Source: Oasisia sp. SBJ-2009
Lineage: Eukaryota; Annelida; Polychaeta; Sabellida; Siboglinidae
Length of the DNA stretch: 64,000 nt
Direction of reading: 5' to 3'
Assembly: GCA_964017155.1 (NCBI GenBank)
Contig: OZ024863.1
Span: 39,399,617-39,463,616, forward strand
In this document: positions 45,571-58,500 of the stretch, piece after piece
How the letters are laid out: each line of letters begins with the position of its first letter
Numbering within the stretch: the first letter of the stretch is position 1
Notes under the pieces: model-generated
Seen by the model: only the letters and a program-made list of their open reading frames with translations
Databases searched by the model: none
What the model was told of the DNA's origin: nothing
Translations under genes and position numbers: made by a program

Positions 45571-46018
45571 GTATGTACTTTTGAAACTTTATAATTAACT
45601 TATTAATTTTAAATACAGTTAGCAAAAACTTGCGTAGGATTTCTGTAATGCAACTGTTGTGTGGATACAGCTAGGCCTCACTCGTAGCATCTACCAAAGA
45701 CGCAGCCGTTGAATAAAGTCACGTTCTTCTGAAGCTCGAGACACGTGATTGACTTTTATAGTCAGGCATGGTTTAGCTCATCTATTCACCTGTGTTGGCC
45801 ACTAGAGGAGTTCAAAGTCTGCTTACTATGTCCTCCGAATTCCTCTGACCCCTACCGCCAGTTGCAGTGACCACTGCTCCAACTCTACGTCTTCCGTTGG
45901 ACGTTCAATAAACGTATGATTGTCTTTCGTCCGCTGACCGGTTGTGGCGCCATATACAATATACATGTGTATGTGCCGTTTCATCTCTGTGTGACCATAC
46001 GTATACATACTTACATAC

Positions 46019-46089
<71 letters not shown>

Positions 46090-46092
46090 TAA

Positions 46093-46137
<45 letters not shown>

Positions 46138-49100
46138 AGTTGTATATATATACATACATACATATATACATACATATATACATATACATATACACATACA
46201 CACACGCACGCACACACACACATACACACACACACATACATACACACATATATAGATACATACATGCGTACATGCATACATTCATACACACATACATACA
46301 TACATACATACATACATACATACATACATACATACATACATACATACATACATACATACATACATACATACATACGACTCTACGACTGTGGTGCAAGAGA
46401 GTACACCATACCCCGTGTGCCACTAGTGGCAGCGAGCAGATGATTGTTTAATGTTCCACTGTATTAAAGACGCAGACCGTTGGAAGCTTGTTCCGCTAAC
46501 GTGATTCCCGCTGATGAAATAGGTAAAATAAGGTCGTAGTCGCCACTAGTGGCCGGTGTAGCCCTCCCTGTGGTGAGAAGACCTGGCATGGCCGTTAATT
46601 CCCTCGCACGAACCCGTCATTAAAGGCGTGAATCAATTGTACCTCGTTCATCGATTTGTTGCATAACTATACAACGAGTCGACGTCGATGAAACTGCCGC
46701 CTTGTTGGACGATGACGCCACGGCATGTGTCGACAGGCCGCGTACGGCCGCTGGGCTGTTGAAAGAGAGAGATAGATAGATAGAGAGGGGGGGGGGGGGG
46801 TGAGAGAGAGAGGGATAGAGAAAAGGAGGGGAGAGATAGACAGGTGGAAGGAGGGAGAGGGAGGGATGGAGGGGGGGGGTGGGAGAGGGAGGGGAAGGGA
46901 CGGAGTGAGGGAGAGGGAGGGGGGAGAGGGAGAGGGAAAGGGAGGGGAAACGATAGAGAGATGGAAGGAGGTAGAGAGAGGGAGAGAGAAGGGGGGGAGA
47001 TAGAGAGATGGAAGGAGGGAGAGGGAGGGAGGGGAAAGAGAGGGGATGGAGGGAGAGAGGGGGAGAGAGAGGGAGAGAGAGGGAGAGAGAGGGAGGTGGA
47101 CTGAGTGTGAATTGAGGGAGGTTATACGAGGGTGAGAGGGGGGGGGGGCAAACGATAGGGGAAGAAGGATAATATATGAACAAATTATTTCTACGGAGAA
47201 ATGAAATGGGTAGAGAGAAAATATAGAAGTTATATCTGCCTATCTGTCTCTCTGTCCATCTGGCCATCTGTCTGTTCTCGGACACGTCCTATTGCCGGAT
47301 AGATCGGTGGATCACGCACAGTGTTATCACCAGTCACAAAACAAATCAAAGATAATTCGAAACGTGATACTATGAAAGCACCAGATTATTGTAGCGGACA
47401 TGTGACAATAACACCTGCCTACGTCCACGTGAACCAGGCCCTTCATATGCAGAATGTACATAGTATTATATCTTAAATTAAAATGTTCGATGCGTTAATG
47501 GTGTGTTCTTTAGACGCATCATGTGTGTTGTCAGGTGTCCGATGCAAATTCTTTTAGTGAACCGACGTACACGACTGTCGTGTGCAGACATGTCTCCCCG
47601 CTCTTGTCCCCGCCTGTCCGCGAGGTTGAAGGCGGCATATCGTGCATAGTTCGTTGACCGGTGGTCCCATTGTCTTATCTTTTACCGCCGCTGCTATGAC
47701 ACAAAGGATTAGATGCGCAATTAAACATACGGCCACAAACTGTCAATAAACACGCCTGCAAGGCCTGCCCTGTATAAGTAAATACAATACGTAGGCGTCG
47801 ATGTGTTAAAAGCTATTTAGCGCTTTATTAATTTTGTATTAATTTCGCTGATTGTTGACTCCGTCCATTTCTCTCTCCGTAACCTCATTGAATGTCTCCT
47901 CGCCTCTCATTACAGTTGCATCTCCCCCATCAACATTTCTCCCCAATCTTTCCCGTCACCTCTCCACCTCACCCTACCTCTCTTCCCGCGTCAATCTGTT
48001 CTCTTCATCGCCTCTTCCCATTAATCTGTCTTCCTTATCTCTCCACTCTCATCTCCGTCTCACTGTCTTCCCCCGCCTTTCTGCCTCTGCCACACCTCTC
48101 ACTTACACCTCTCCTTTCCCTCCCCCCCCCCCCCCCCCCGCCAATACCTCCCTGCCTGCCCCCACCCCACTTCATCCTCTCCATCCCGCCCTCTCATCTC
48201 CCCACATCGCCCACGTATGTCCATCACTGACTGTCACTTCTGTGTTTCAGTGCCGGCCGATTCGCAACCTGCTGCTGCAGACTCTGAGGAACCGAAGGCT
48301 GAAGGTAAATCGACTTGTCACTCACCCCCCCCCCCCCCCACCCCCCTCCATCTATTAGTGGTAACCGAAAGCGTACACATTAAACCCGTCGACCCCTCCC
48401 CGCCACCACCAACGCATTTCTACGCTACGTGTAGCGTAGGTGTTTATAAACTCTGGGCAAACACGGGATATGGGTGTCTTCTAGTCAAATATTGACTCGG
48501 TTGCGATCGATACAAATACTCGACATTCACGGCACGAATCTTTGCCATGTTGAAGGTGTTTGCATTGTCAGGTCACGGCCCGTGTAGACGTAGAATTATG
48601 TCGAACACTTCTATGGCGTCAACGCACATTTATCCGAAGAGTGTATGTGTGTGCATGCGTGCGTCTGTGCGTGCATCCGGGCGTGCGTGCGTGTATGCGT
48701 CTGACCCGCTTCAGTTATGACAAGTCTGCGCGTAGAAGCTTAAACAACGTCACGTGTTTGAGGTTAATGGGTGAATACCATTGACAACGGTTGTACATTG
48801 TGTGACAACTCAGACTAACAAAATTGGTAACTAACAAGGTTTGCAATGTAGCCTAGTGATGGTAACGTAAGACTAACACAGCAGGCCTAACGTAGACTAA
48901 CAAGGCTGATAACGTAGGCTAACAAGGCCACCATTGTAACCCCACGCGTCCTTGTCACTCGCGCTGTGAAAATATCCACTTGGGGATTGACGGCCACGAA
49001 TCCGTCCGATCGAATCAACCTATCCATTCAGTTCTGTCCAGCTACGTGGTCACGTGGTCTCCACACGCTTGACAACTCAGGTCGATGTGTACCTCCACGA

Positions 49101-52100
49101 AGGTCGTGACGACTCGTAACCGCCCTGCACTCCCAGAATAACTGAGTGTTCTACCTGTGCGGTATCGTCTGCATTACACGGTACAGGCCGCGCGACTGAC
49201 GCTTTCAACCACAAACGAGTACATACGTCACATTAGTTGGTACACGTCAGGAAATGTTTATGCTGGGGGGGGGGGGGGATTACATAGCTAGGTAGGAAAA
49301 GTACAACTTACATCAAGCGGCAAGGTGTTGATACGCACAAGACATCTTCCCGACCCCCCAAATGCTGAGTAAAATAGCCATTTATGTCAGATAAAACAAA
49401 ATTCAGCTCATATCATATTTTTTTCTGTTACACGTCAACCGAACAAAGATGTCGGTGGTTAAAACAAAAACGTTTAGGTGGGGAACGGGGAGGGCACAAT
49501 TCCTGTGGGGCATACATATGGTTCTACCCCCTCCCTTCAGTAAGTCATAAGTGACGGTGATGCCGCTGCAAGAAATGTTCACCCCGTGCCCCGCCCAAAC
49601 CTCCCCCCCCCCCTGTCATGATCCGCGAGACTGCGGAACGGAGCGGAGCGACGGTGAACCCGCGCCTCGGCTCCGGTAGTGGTAGTTTCTCTCCGTCCGT
49701 CGTCGCAAGCTTCTTCGTGCTTGCTTCATGCATGGGGGTGGCACAATGTCGTGCATTGGGGTGGCATAATGTCGCGCATGGGGGTGGCATAATGTCGTGC
49801 ATGGGGTGGTGGCATAGTGAACTAACACTGCATGTGTGTACATTTACAGAAGACGGCGCTGCGAACCAGGAAGAGGAAGCCCCAACAGGTGAGTGGGCGC
49901 CCAGTCTGTCGCTTCTACGCTCCTAGTGTTAAGTCGCTACACGCCGGCGCCTGCAGGTTGTGTTGGTGTCGGCGGTAGTGTTAGTTATGCGCCCGCCTGT
50001 AGTTGTAAGCGCTTGTAGAAGGTTGGCCGTTGCTTCGTTAGTTTCGTAGCCGCTTTAACGGAACTTGCAGAGTTGCAGTGCTCGACAGTTGAGAGACCGT
50101 AACTCACGCCCGCCCCGCCCGCAGACACAGACGCCGCTCACACAGCCCGTATGCCGAAACTCACACTACACGCTTCACTAACCACCTTCCCGGCATGCAA
50201 CATGCCTTGGTAAATTAAGCCCGACCCAGACACGACCATGCTTGCATCGTACACATACTTTGTAGTAGTAGCCCCGTCCGCATTAACGGCTATTGCGTCA
50301 GCAGCCATTTGCATGCCAGATTATCGGAAATAGCTTCAGTCGTCAATTGTCCTTAAGCCTCCGTCCGTCCACAGGCCCCCTAATGCTAACCCCGAGTAGA
50401 TGACTAGGTCACGTGACTCCCCCATCTGACCGGACGCCATCTTTATTCCGCGTCGTGCTTATAGTCTCAGTTGCTGCGTCGCGTAGTTTCGCTTCAGTGG
50501 TTGCGAGCGCATGTGTATTCACGGATTGCTTAGTGGACGGCCTCAGTGCTGGTGTTTGTTCGTTTGTTTGAGATTTGTGTAGATGTAGCGTTCATATTAT
50601 TTTGTTCTTAGCAGTTCTTTAGCGGTTCGCAAATCGAACAGATACAGAAGTTTTGGTGGCTGACAATGACGGCTAGTCCAGCATCCAGCCTGTACACCCA
50701 GCACAAACAAAAGCATAATGCGCCAAAATAAACCGTTACGTTCATGATATACTAAACTATAATATAAAATAATTATTGGATCACGTAGACGGACATAAAA
50801 GCTCAGCTGGGACTATCATTATTTGGACAAATCAGAGAAAAGGAAGAATTAAGAAACAGAAGAGGACACTAGCAGTGTGCGTAGACCAATGATTCGCCAT
50901 CAGAAACGAAGACGACACGGGCCTAGAAAAAAAACCGATAAGTCACTTGTTAGCGTACGTAGTCTTCCACTTCGTTGTGCGTTTGCGGAAAATGTAGTAT
51001 ACTCATGTTTGAACCTAAATATATATATATTTATATTTACAGAACATAAGAAAGAGGCGAAAAAGCCGAAAGGTGAGAAAAGCAAAGTCGAAAAACCCAA
51101 CCTTGCTCAGACATCTGTCCCTCTTAACCCCAGCCTTGTTCCAGGCATATGTTCCTCTCAACCACAGCCTTGTTCCAGGCATCTGTTCCTCTCAAACCCA
51201 ACATTGCTCTAATTCCTCTCAAATCCGTCGCTTGGAGTGCCACATCTCTCTCCGGCTAATTCTTCCGGATGCTCGTTTAGATGTGGCCGCTTGCTGAAGA
51301 CTCATGGTAGAGTTTTCAACTATTCCCTCTTACGCTTCGTCCGGTTTATTGAATATACTTTCAATGCATCGGCTACTGCCATGCTTCACGGAACATGCTA
51401 CGACATGCCTCTTTCTGCGCTCGACTTTAATTCCGCGTATTATGCTCAACTGAGGAGTAGTTGACGCAAACCGTTGAGCTTGGATGCCTACATGAAATAA
51501 CTAAATTTTTCTCCTCTGTTTTTCCAAGCTACTCGATTCCGTATTGCGCTATTAGTTATTAAAAGTGTTTTCCGCAGTCGCGGAGGCCAGCTTGCGCAAA
51601 CAACTCGCTCCTACGACCGCTTAAACCGCTTCTCTTGAATTAATTGTTCTGTATGGTTTGAGCCGCTTGGTTTTGTGTAGGACAACCGAGCGCAGCTGTT
51701 ACATGTCGGCCCTGGTCCTCAGACGTACAGCGCTAAGTAAACATGTTTGTTTGTAATAAACGACGCATTTGAACTGTTCAAAAACTGTAAAACACCAAGG
51801 TAAATTGCTAATTATGTAATTGTTGCAGTTTCTTTGCTAGATAAATAATTAGTATTTGTTGTCAGCAACACTTCTAGGCCCATAAGTTATGCTTCTATAC
51901 GAAACAGCAGTGTTATATTGTCGGTAATTATTTATACTCTTATACAATTGGTAACTTTTGATACCCTTTGTAAAGTCCAAAGCTTTGAATAAGTTTGATT
52001 CCTGATGTTTACCCAAGTTCGTGAGTTGTCACTCGTGTCCGCCTGGTATGAAATCGTCGACATCCATTAGTGAGATGACGTAGACAACAGTCTCTTGCAG

Positions 52101-52531
52101 TACGAATGTGTGCCACGTCAGTCCACGCAGGCGCACTAGAGGCAGTCAGTCTGTGACGTCGGTATGGAAGGGCTCATGACACACCAGTTCTTCTTTATTG
52201 GTCACGTATTTTTTGCATCAATCAAGTAGCTCTGCCAAACCGTTTGGAAGACATCAATAATTCAACACAGTACAATGGTCCAGTCTGGTCGTATCAGTTG
52301 TGTCTTAATGAATTGACTAGTAATTACTCATTTAGTTGTGTCCCGTCCCGTCCCGTCCCGAGAACTGCGATCAATTACATGCGAGTCTCACAGCTCTGCG
52401 CTCACTTCGTTCGTTCGTTCGTTCGTTCGTTCGTTCGTTCGTTCGTTCGTTCGTTCGTTCGTTCGTTCGTTCGTTCGTTCGTTCGTACGCTCGCTCGCTC
52501 GTTCGTTCGCTCGCTCGTTCGTTCGTACGCT

Positions 52532-52562
<31 letters not shown>

Positions 52563-55500
52563 TCGTTCGTTCGTTAGGTTTATATGTATGTCTATCGGTC
52601 AGGCAGAATAGCGCTGAACTACTGGTGTTTGGTATGTCTGTATTGAACCACTACACTTTATTGGACATTTTCGTGGCGCCATGCTACTTCCGGTGTATGC
52701 TCTTTGCGGCAATATTTCACAGCCGAATAGAATGTTTTGATCGTCGCAGACCTTTTTACGACGCGGAGTTGAATGTGTGACACGCTCCACTGCCGCCTTC
52801 GTTGTCGACTGGCACTTGACTCGTAATTGTTGACCGCGCACTGGACTGCGCCACCCATGGCGACTGCACAAACATTTGGCTGTTTCCAACGGGAACGTTG
52901 CAAGTGATGTCATTGATCACACCCGATATACACAGCCAAGTAGTTGTGTTCGTTCATCCGTTCAAATCATCGCACTGTCTGGTTGGACGAACTCTCTGAT
53001 TCTGCGTCTACAACAACAGTTGGCTGGGTGACCATGGGTACCATCAAACAGCTATTAATTGTTTCCCAAATAGGCTACACAATCCTGGTTCATATATCCT
53101 GGTACATCTTCTCTTCTGCTTCTTATGGTTAGCTCATCACTCTATGTTAGCCACATGTTTGTGACTAGAGTATTGTCGAGCTTGGTTTTCAGAGTTGTCC
53201 TTCTCTAGAATTTGTGAGTCCACTACAGGTTACACATCTGTGTGGGATATTTTACTTCCCCTGGCATATACACCATATAGACGGGACCACCTGTTTTAGT
53301 GTATCTTCCGAAAGACACAGGCAATGTGAGTTGAACGAAATTGCCTAAGTTTCGAAACGGTGGTAAGCCCCTAGGTGGGGCTGAACAACCGTCTCCTCGA
53401 TTGACAGTCCGGCGCTATACCGCGCGACCACCGCTCCTGACATAACGTGGCCAAACTCCTGGTTCATAATTGTTATCTAATGTTCCCTCAGTGCAGGCGC
53501 TGAAACATTATTTCGCCAGTTAGATCGTGGTCCCGATACGAACACCACGACCTTGTAGATGCACAATCGACAACAGTTAATAGAATGTGATGCTGATATC
53601 GAGTCGCAGCCGTGAGACTTTCAGCAGATAACGCCAAAAGAGAGGTCAACTTGTGGTGTTTTATTGGATCGTTATCGATAGCGGAATTCAGTTCACTGGA
53701 TCGCAACCTGTCCTTGTCAGATACACCCATTCTATTCCCAACTCGTCCTCGTTTGGAAGCATTCAGCCATATTGCTTTCACTACACGAAGATGTAGTTAA
53801 AAATAACACCATTGTTTACAGTCAGTTGGTGTTTATTTCACACACCCGAAGCAGTGCACAATGGTCGTCATCACCTTTGGTCCGATGTGGAACTCACAAC
53901 GCCAGAGGCTACGCTCTGCGTCCTAAATGTGGCCTGTCTGAATAGATGCTCATATAATTACATCGCCCATGAAAAATATATGTAAACAGTCTCCGTGACA
54001 CAAATAATTAATGATCGTTCCCCGAGCGGCAGTGTGGGTTGTGACGGTGCACATGCCAGTGTAGCTACCCGAGCAAACGTGGTAGTCACGTCACGTCCCT
54101 TATCGCCCACGTCACACCCCTTATCGCACTCGCGTATATTCTCCGTTAGACAGGTGTAAGTGACGGGTGACGGCGCTGTTCTGGTCATTGGATTAACATA
54201 ATCATTTATTTTATATATAATTATATACATTATATATTTATTAGTGTTGATTAAATCGTGGCTTCTCTTTGAACATATCGTCGGATTTGCGAAAACGTGT
54301 TTTGTGAAATCGATTATTATGATGTTTAGCATTTCTGTAATACTTTTTTTTTTGGCTTTTTGACCCGACTCTCATATTCGTTATGTATCGACGGTATCAA
54401 GCAGTTAGTTGTACTATTGTAAGATGTTGGCGCTCACCTCTCATTATAATGATTATCTGTGCGAAATATTCACTAGAACGTATACTTCCCAGAGCTGCCC
54501 TTACCAAAATACCATAGCATTTTAACCCACACCAGAATAAAATTGGTCCTTTAAGTCCGCAAAACCACTTTAACAATGTATGAATCCGCAGTATCTCGAG
54601 TAACGACACTTAGTGCCATTCGATATAGTTACATTGTGCACACTGAAATGGAACCACTGCATAATTATGGCTTAGTTTGAATAACGAAGTCGCTGTTTTG
54701 TCAACCATGTGCAATAGACAAAGGCGTAACGATAGACACCGAGAACAAGGACAACAGCAACAACAACGAGGCTGCCGACAAGGAGGAGGAGTCACAAGAC
54801 AACACTGGTGCCGACGCCACGGATGTAACGGAAGGTTCCACGCAAGCGGCAGACCCTGTCGTTGCCCAATCGGAAGAACCGGAAGCGGCCGCGACTGAAC
54901 AGCCAAACGAACTCGAACAATCGGATGAGCAATCGGAGCAAACTCCGGACGAACACAATGACGAACACACGGACGAACACACTGAGGAACACACGGCAGA
55001 AGAAACAAAGGAAACAACGGAGGAACAGACAACGGTAGACCCAGAGAAGACGCCGACGCAAGGTGAAGGTTCCGGCCAACGCGAAGGTTGGCCGTAGTTT
55101 CTCCTTGGTACCATCCGTCTCTACCGCGCTGTCGTCTACATCTACCTCGACGACGCACTACTCTGTCGTCGAGTCTTCCTTCGAACTGCTCGTCTCGTAT
55201 TAGTGTCATTGTCGTTGGTTCAGTTTACATGTAGGTCTACGTGTAGTTGCGTAGTGTCGCATGACTTCGAGTGTTAGCTCTGCGTCCTAAATGTGGCCTG
55301 TCTGAATAGATGCTCATATAATTACATCGCCCATGAAAAATATATGTAAACAGTCTCCGTGACACAAATAATTAATGATCGTTCCCCGAGCGGCAGTGTG
55401 GGTTGTGACGGTGCACATGCCAGTGTAGCTACCCGAGCAAACGTGGTAGTCACGTCACGTCCCTTATCGCCCACGTCACACCCCTTATCGCCCTCGCGTA

Positions 55501-58500
55501 TATTCTCCGTTAGACAGGTGTAAGTGACGGGTGACGGCGCTGTTCTGGTCATTGGATTAACAGAATCATTTATTTTATATATAGTTATATACATTATATA
55601 TTTATTAGTGTTGATTAAATTGTGGCTTCTCTTTGAACATGTCGTCGGATTTGCGAAAACGTGTTTTGTGAAATCGATTATTATGATGTTTAGCATTTCT
55701 GTAATACTTTTTTTTTGGCTTTTTGACCCGACTCTCATATTCGTTATGTATCGACGGTATCAAGCAGTTAGTTGTACTATTGTAAGATGTTGGCGCTCAC
55801 CTCTCATTATAATGATTATCTGTGCGAAATATTCACTAGAACGTATACTTCCCAGAGCTGCCCTTACCAAAATACCATAGCATTTTAACCCACACCAGAA
55901 TAAAATTGGTCCTTTAAGTCCGCAAAACCACTTTAACGATGTATGAATCCGCAGTATCTCGAGTAACGACACTTAGTGCCATTCGATATAGTTACATTGT
56001 GCACACTGAAATGGAACCACTGCGTAATTATGGCTTAGTTTGAATAACGAAGTCGCTGTTTTGTCAACCATGTGCAATAGACAAAGGCGTAACGATAGAC
56101 ACCGAGAACAAGGACAACAGCAACAACAACGAGGCTGCCGACAAGGAGGAGGAGACACAAGACAACACTGGTGCCGACGCCACGGATGTAACGGAAGGTT
56201 CCACGCAAGCGGCAGACCCTGTCGTTGCCCAATCGGAAGAACCGGAAGCGGCCGCGACTGAACAGCCAAACGAACTCGAACAATCGGATGAGCAATCGGA
56301 GCAAACTCCGGACGAACACAATGACGAACACACGGACGAACACACCGAGGAACACACGGCAGAAGAAACAAAGGAAACAACGGAGGAACAGACAACGGTA
56401 GACCCAGAGAAGACGCCGACGCAAGGTGAAGGTTCTGGCCAACGCGAAGGTTGGCCGTAGTTTCTCATTGGTACCCTCCGTCTCTACCGCGCTGTCGTCT
56501 ACATCTACCTCGACGACGCACTACTCTGTCGTCGAGTCTTCCTTCGAACTGCTCGTCTCGTATTAGTTTCATTGTCGTTGGTTCAGTTTACATGTAGGTC
56601 TACGTGTAGTTGCGTAGTGTCGCATGACTTCGAGTGTTAGCGAGGGAAACTACGAACATGTTGTACAGTTGCCGTAATGTTTTCCCCACGTACCCTATAC
56701 ATGAACAGGCTGACCACAGGCCTACCTAACGATGTGTTGACGAAAACATTAGTTTTATTATTAATAAGAGTGCGGTGAACTCAGGCAAGCACCGCGTACC
56801 CTTATGATAAGTGACCATTGATTGACTAAGCAAAACAACATAATAATTAATTCAACATGTTCCTAGTTTCCCACTTTCAAGACTCTGTTTTCCGACCCAC
56901 TAGGTCACAGTCGAGCTCTGTTTCTCAGTGGTCGTGTTCTGTAGGTCTAAGACGAATTCTGAACGTCTACTGCCTATTTTGACACCGTTTTGCAGCGTCT
57001 CCCTATCCTTGCAACGGACACGAATTACACCGGAATGATCACTTGTTGTAGCGTCTTGTATTCTGTCGTCTCGTTTGCATGTTTGCATGCATCTTGTTGC
57101 ATGTGCACGTTGTAGCAACTCGTCGTGCATGTCGTCTCAATAATTACATGTTTTACACGAAGCACGCCAGACATTCTTGTCAACTCGCCGAAGGTCAACG
57201 ATGCCGGTATAAACGTAGGCCCCCCACGTGCGCATGGCACACAAAAGGGTCTAATTGTTCCTCATGCCCAATGGCGTGACCTGGAATGTTTGGTTGTTAA
57301 GCGATTTGGTTTAATTATTAATGCGAGTGGGCCGACTCCAGGGCTTATCAGTTCGCAAATTAAGTACTTGGCTACGCGCGCCTTCAGTGTGTAGACTTAA
57401 CAAGGTTCAATCAGGCAGTCAAACGTTATCGTCAAAGGGCTCCAAGTCAATCGCTAGGCGACGAACGGAGACGTAATTGCACGTCCGATGTCGTTACAAT
57501 GTAGTAATTATTACTGTATTAGCAATCCGCATTATGCGCCTTGTCCTATGGGGTGTAATTAATTAAGCGTCCTTGACAACGGACGATCTATCCCCGGAAC
57601 GCACACTAGGTGGCGGGTCAAGTTCTTCTCCGGAGCAGTTTAAGTTTGCGTCATAAAACACACACAGCGGTCCTATCCAACATTTGTATAATTTATGTTA
57701 TATAACAGTAACAACAGCCCTTGGTTTTTCCGCGTGGGTTAGTCATTGTAGTAAGCATTGATCTCGATATTATTGCCTCCCCATATGTTGTGCTAATACC
57801 AAGGCAACAGCAGCAGTGAAATGTAGGTAGGTTATCTGATCGCCGGCCGAAATCCCCGTGTCGATACTTCCCAGAAATGACCATCTGCCATCGACCGCGA
57901 AGGACACGCGCCAATACCACAGCCGTCCCTCAATTAGGCCTTAGCGTGTGGTTTGTTCTAACGATGCTTGTAAATTTGCCATTTTAATTTTCTCACATAT
58001 ACCAAAACAAAACAACACCTGTATAAGCAAATAGTTTATTGGTACACGGTGTATGCAACTATTGTATTTGATGTCGCACGGCACGGCACGGCACGGTACT
58101 GCATGCACAGCCGCGGCTAGGACCGCACGGTTCTGGCTGAGTGGCTCACCGCCACAGCTAGCCGCCGTCACAGCTTCGTGCGCGCTTCAGCAGATCGCAC
58201 ACGCTTACTCGAAGAGCAGGACACTTCCGGTTGTCCACTGCACCGGAAATGCATGCTATTTATGTGTGTTTCGTGACATTTACTTGACTTTGTTTCAGTC
58301 GGTGTCATTATTATAAATGCTTATTATAAGATTACAGCGCAGAGTAATATTTTTACTAAACAATCATGCTGTGTTCTGCATCAAGTTTTCATAACGAATG
58401 ATTATAATTATGCGTGTATCACTAACATTAATTAACTATAAGCTTGAATATTAGCCGCAATGCAGTCATTTATACGTTGACGCTGTTGACGCTGAGGTAA

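Noticed and set aside
46620..47285. Minus-strand 221-codon Ser/Pro/Leu-rich frame
   Set aside because: Antisense of the purine-rich tract; low complexity only.
50877..51212. 111-codon frame beginning [19 protein letters not shown] and running into the Lys-rich cassette
   Set aside because: In frame with the cassette, but the intervening part contains the AT-rich intron end and acceptor; no evidence for a start or splice that fits phase 1.
54701..55114. Minus-strand 137-codon Ser/Cys/Val-rich frame (also at 56064-56468)
   Set aside because: Shadow of the terminal exons; the plus frame has the splice acceptor, matching phase and sensible composition.
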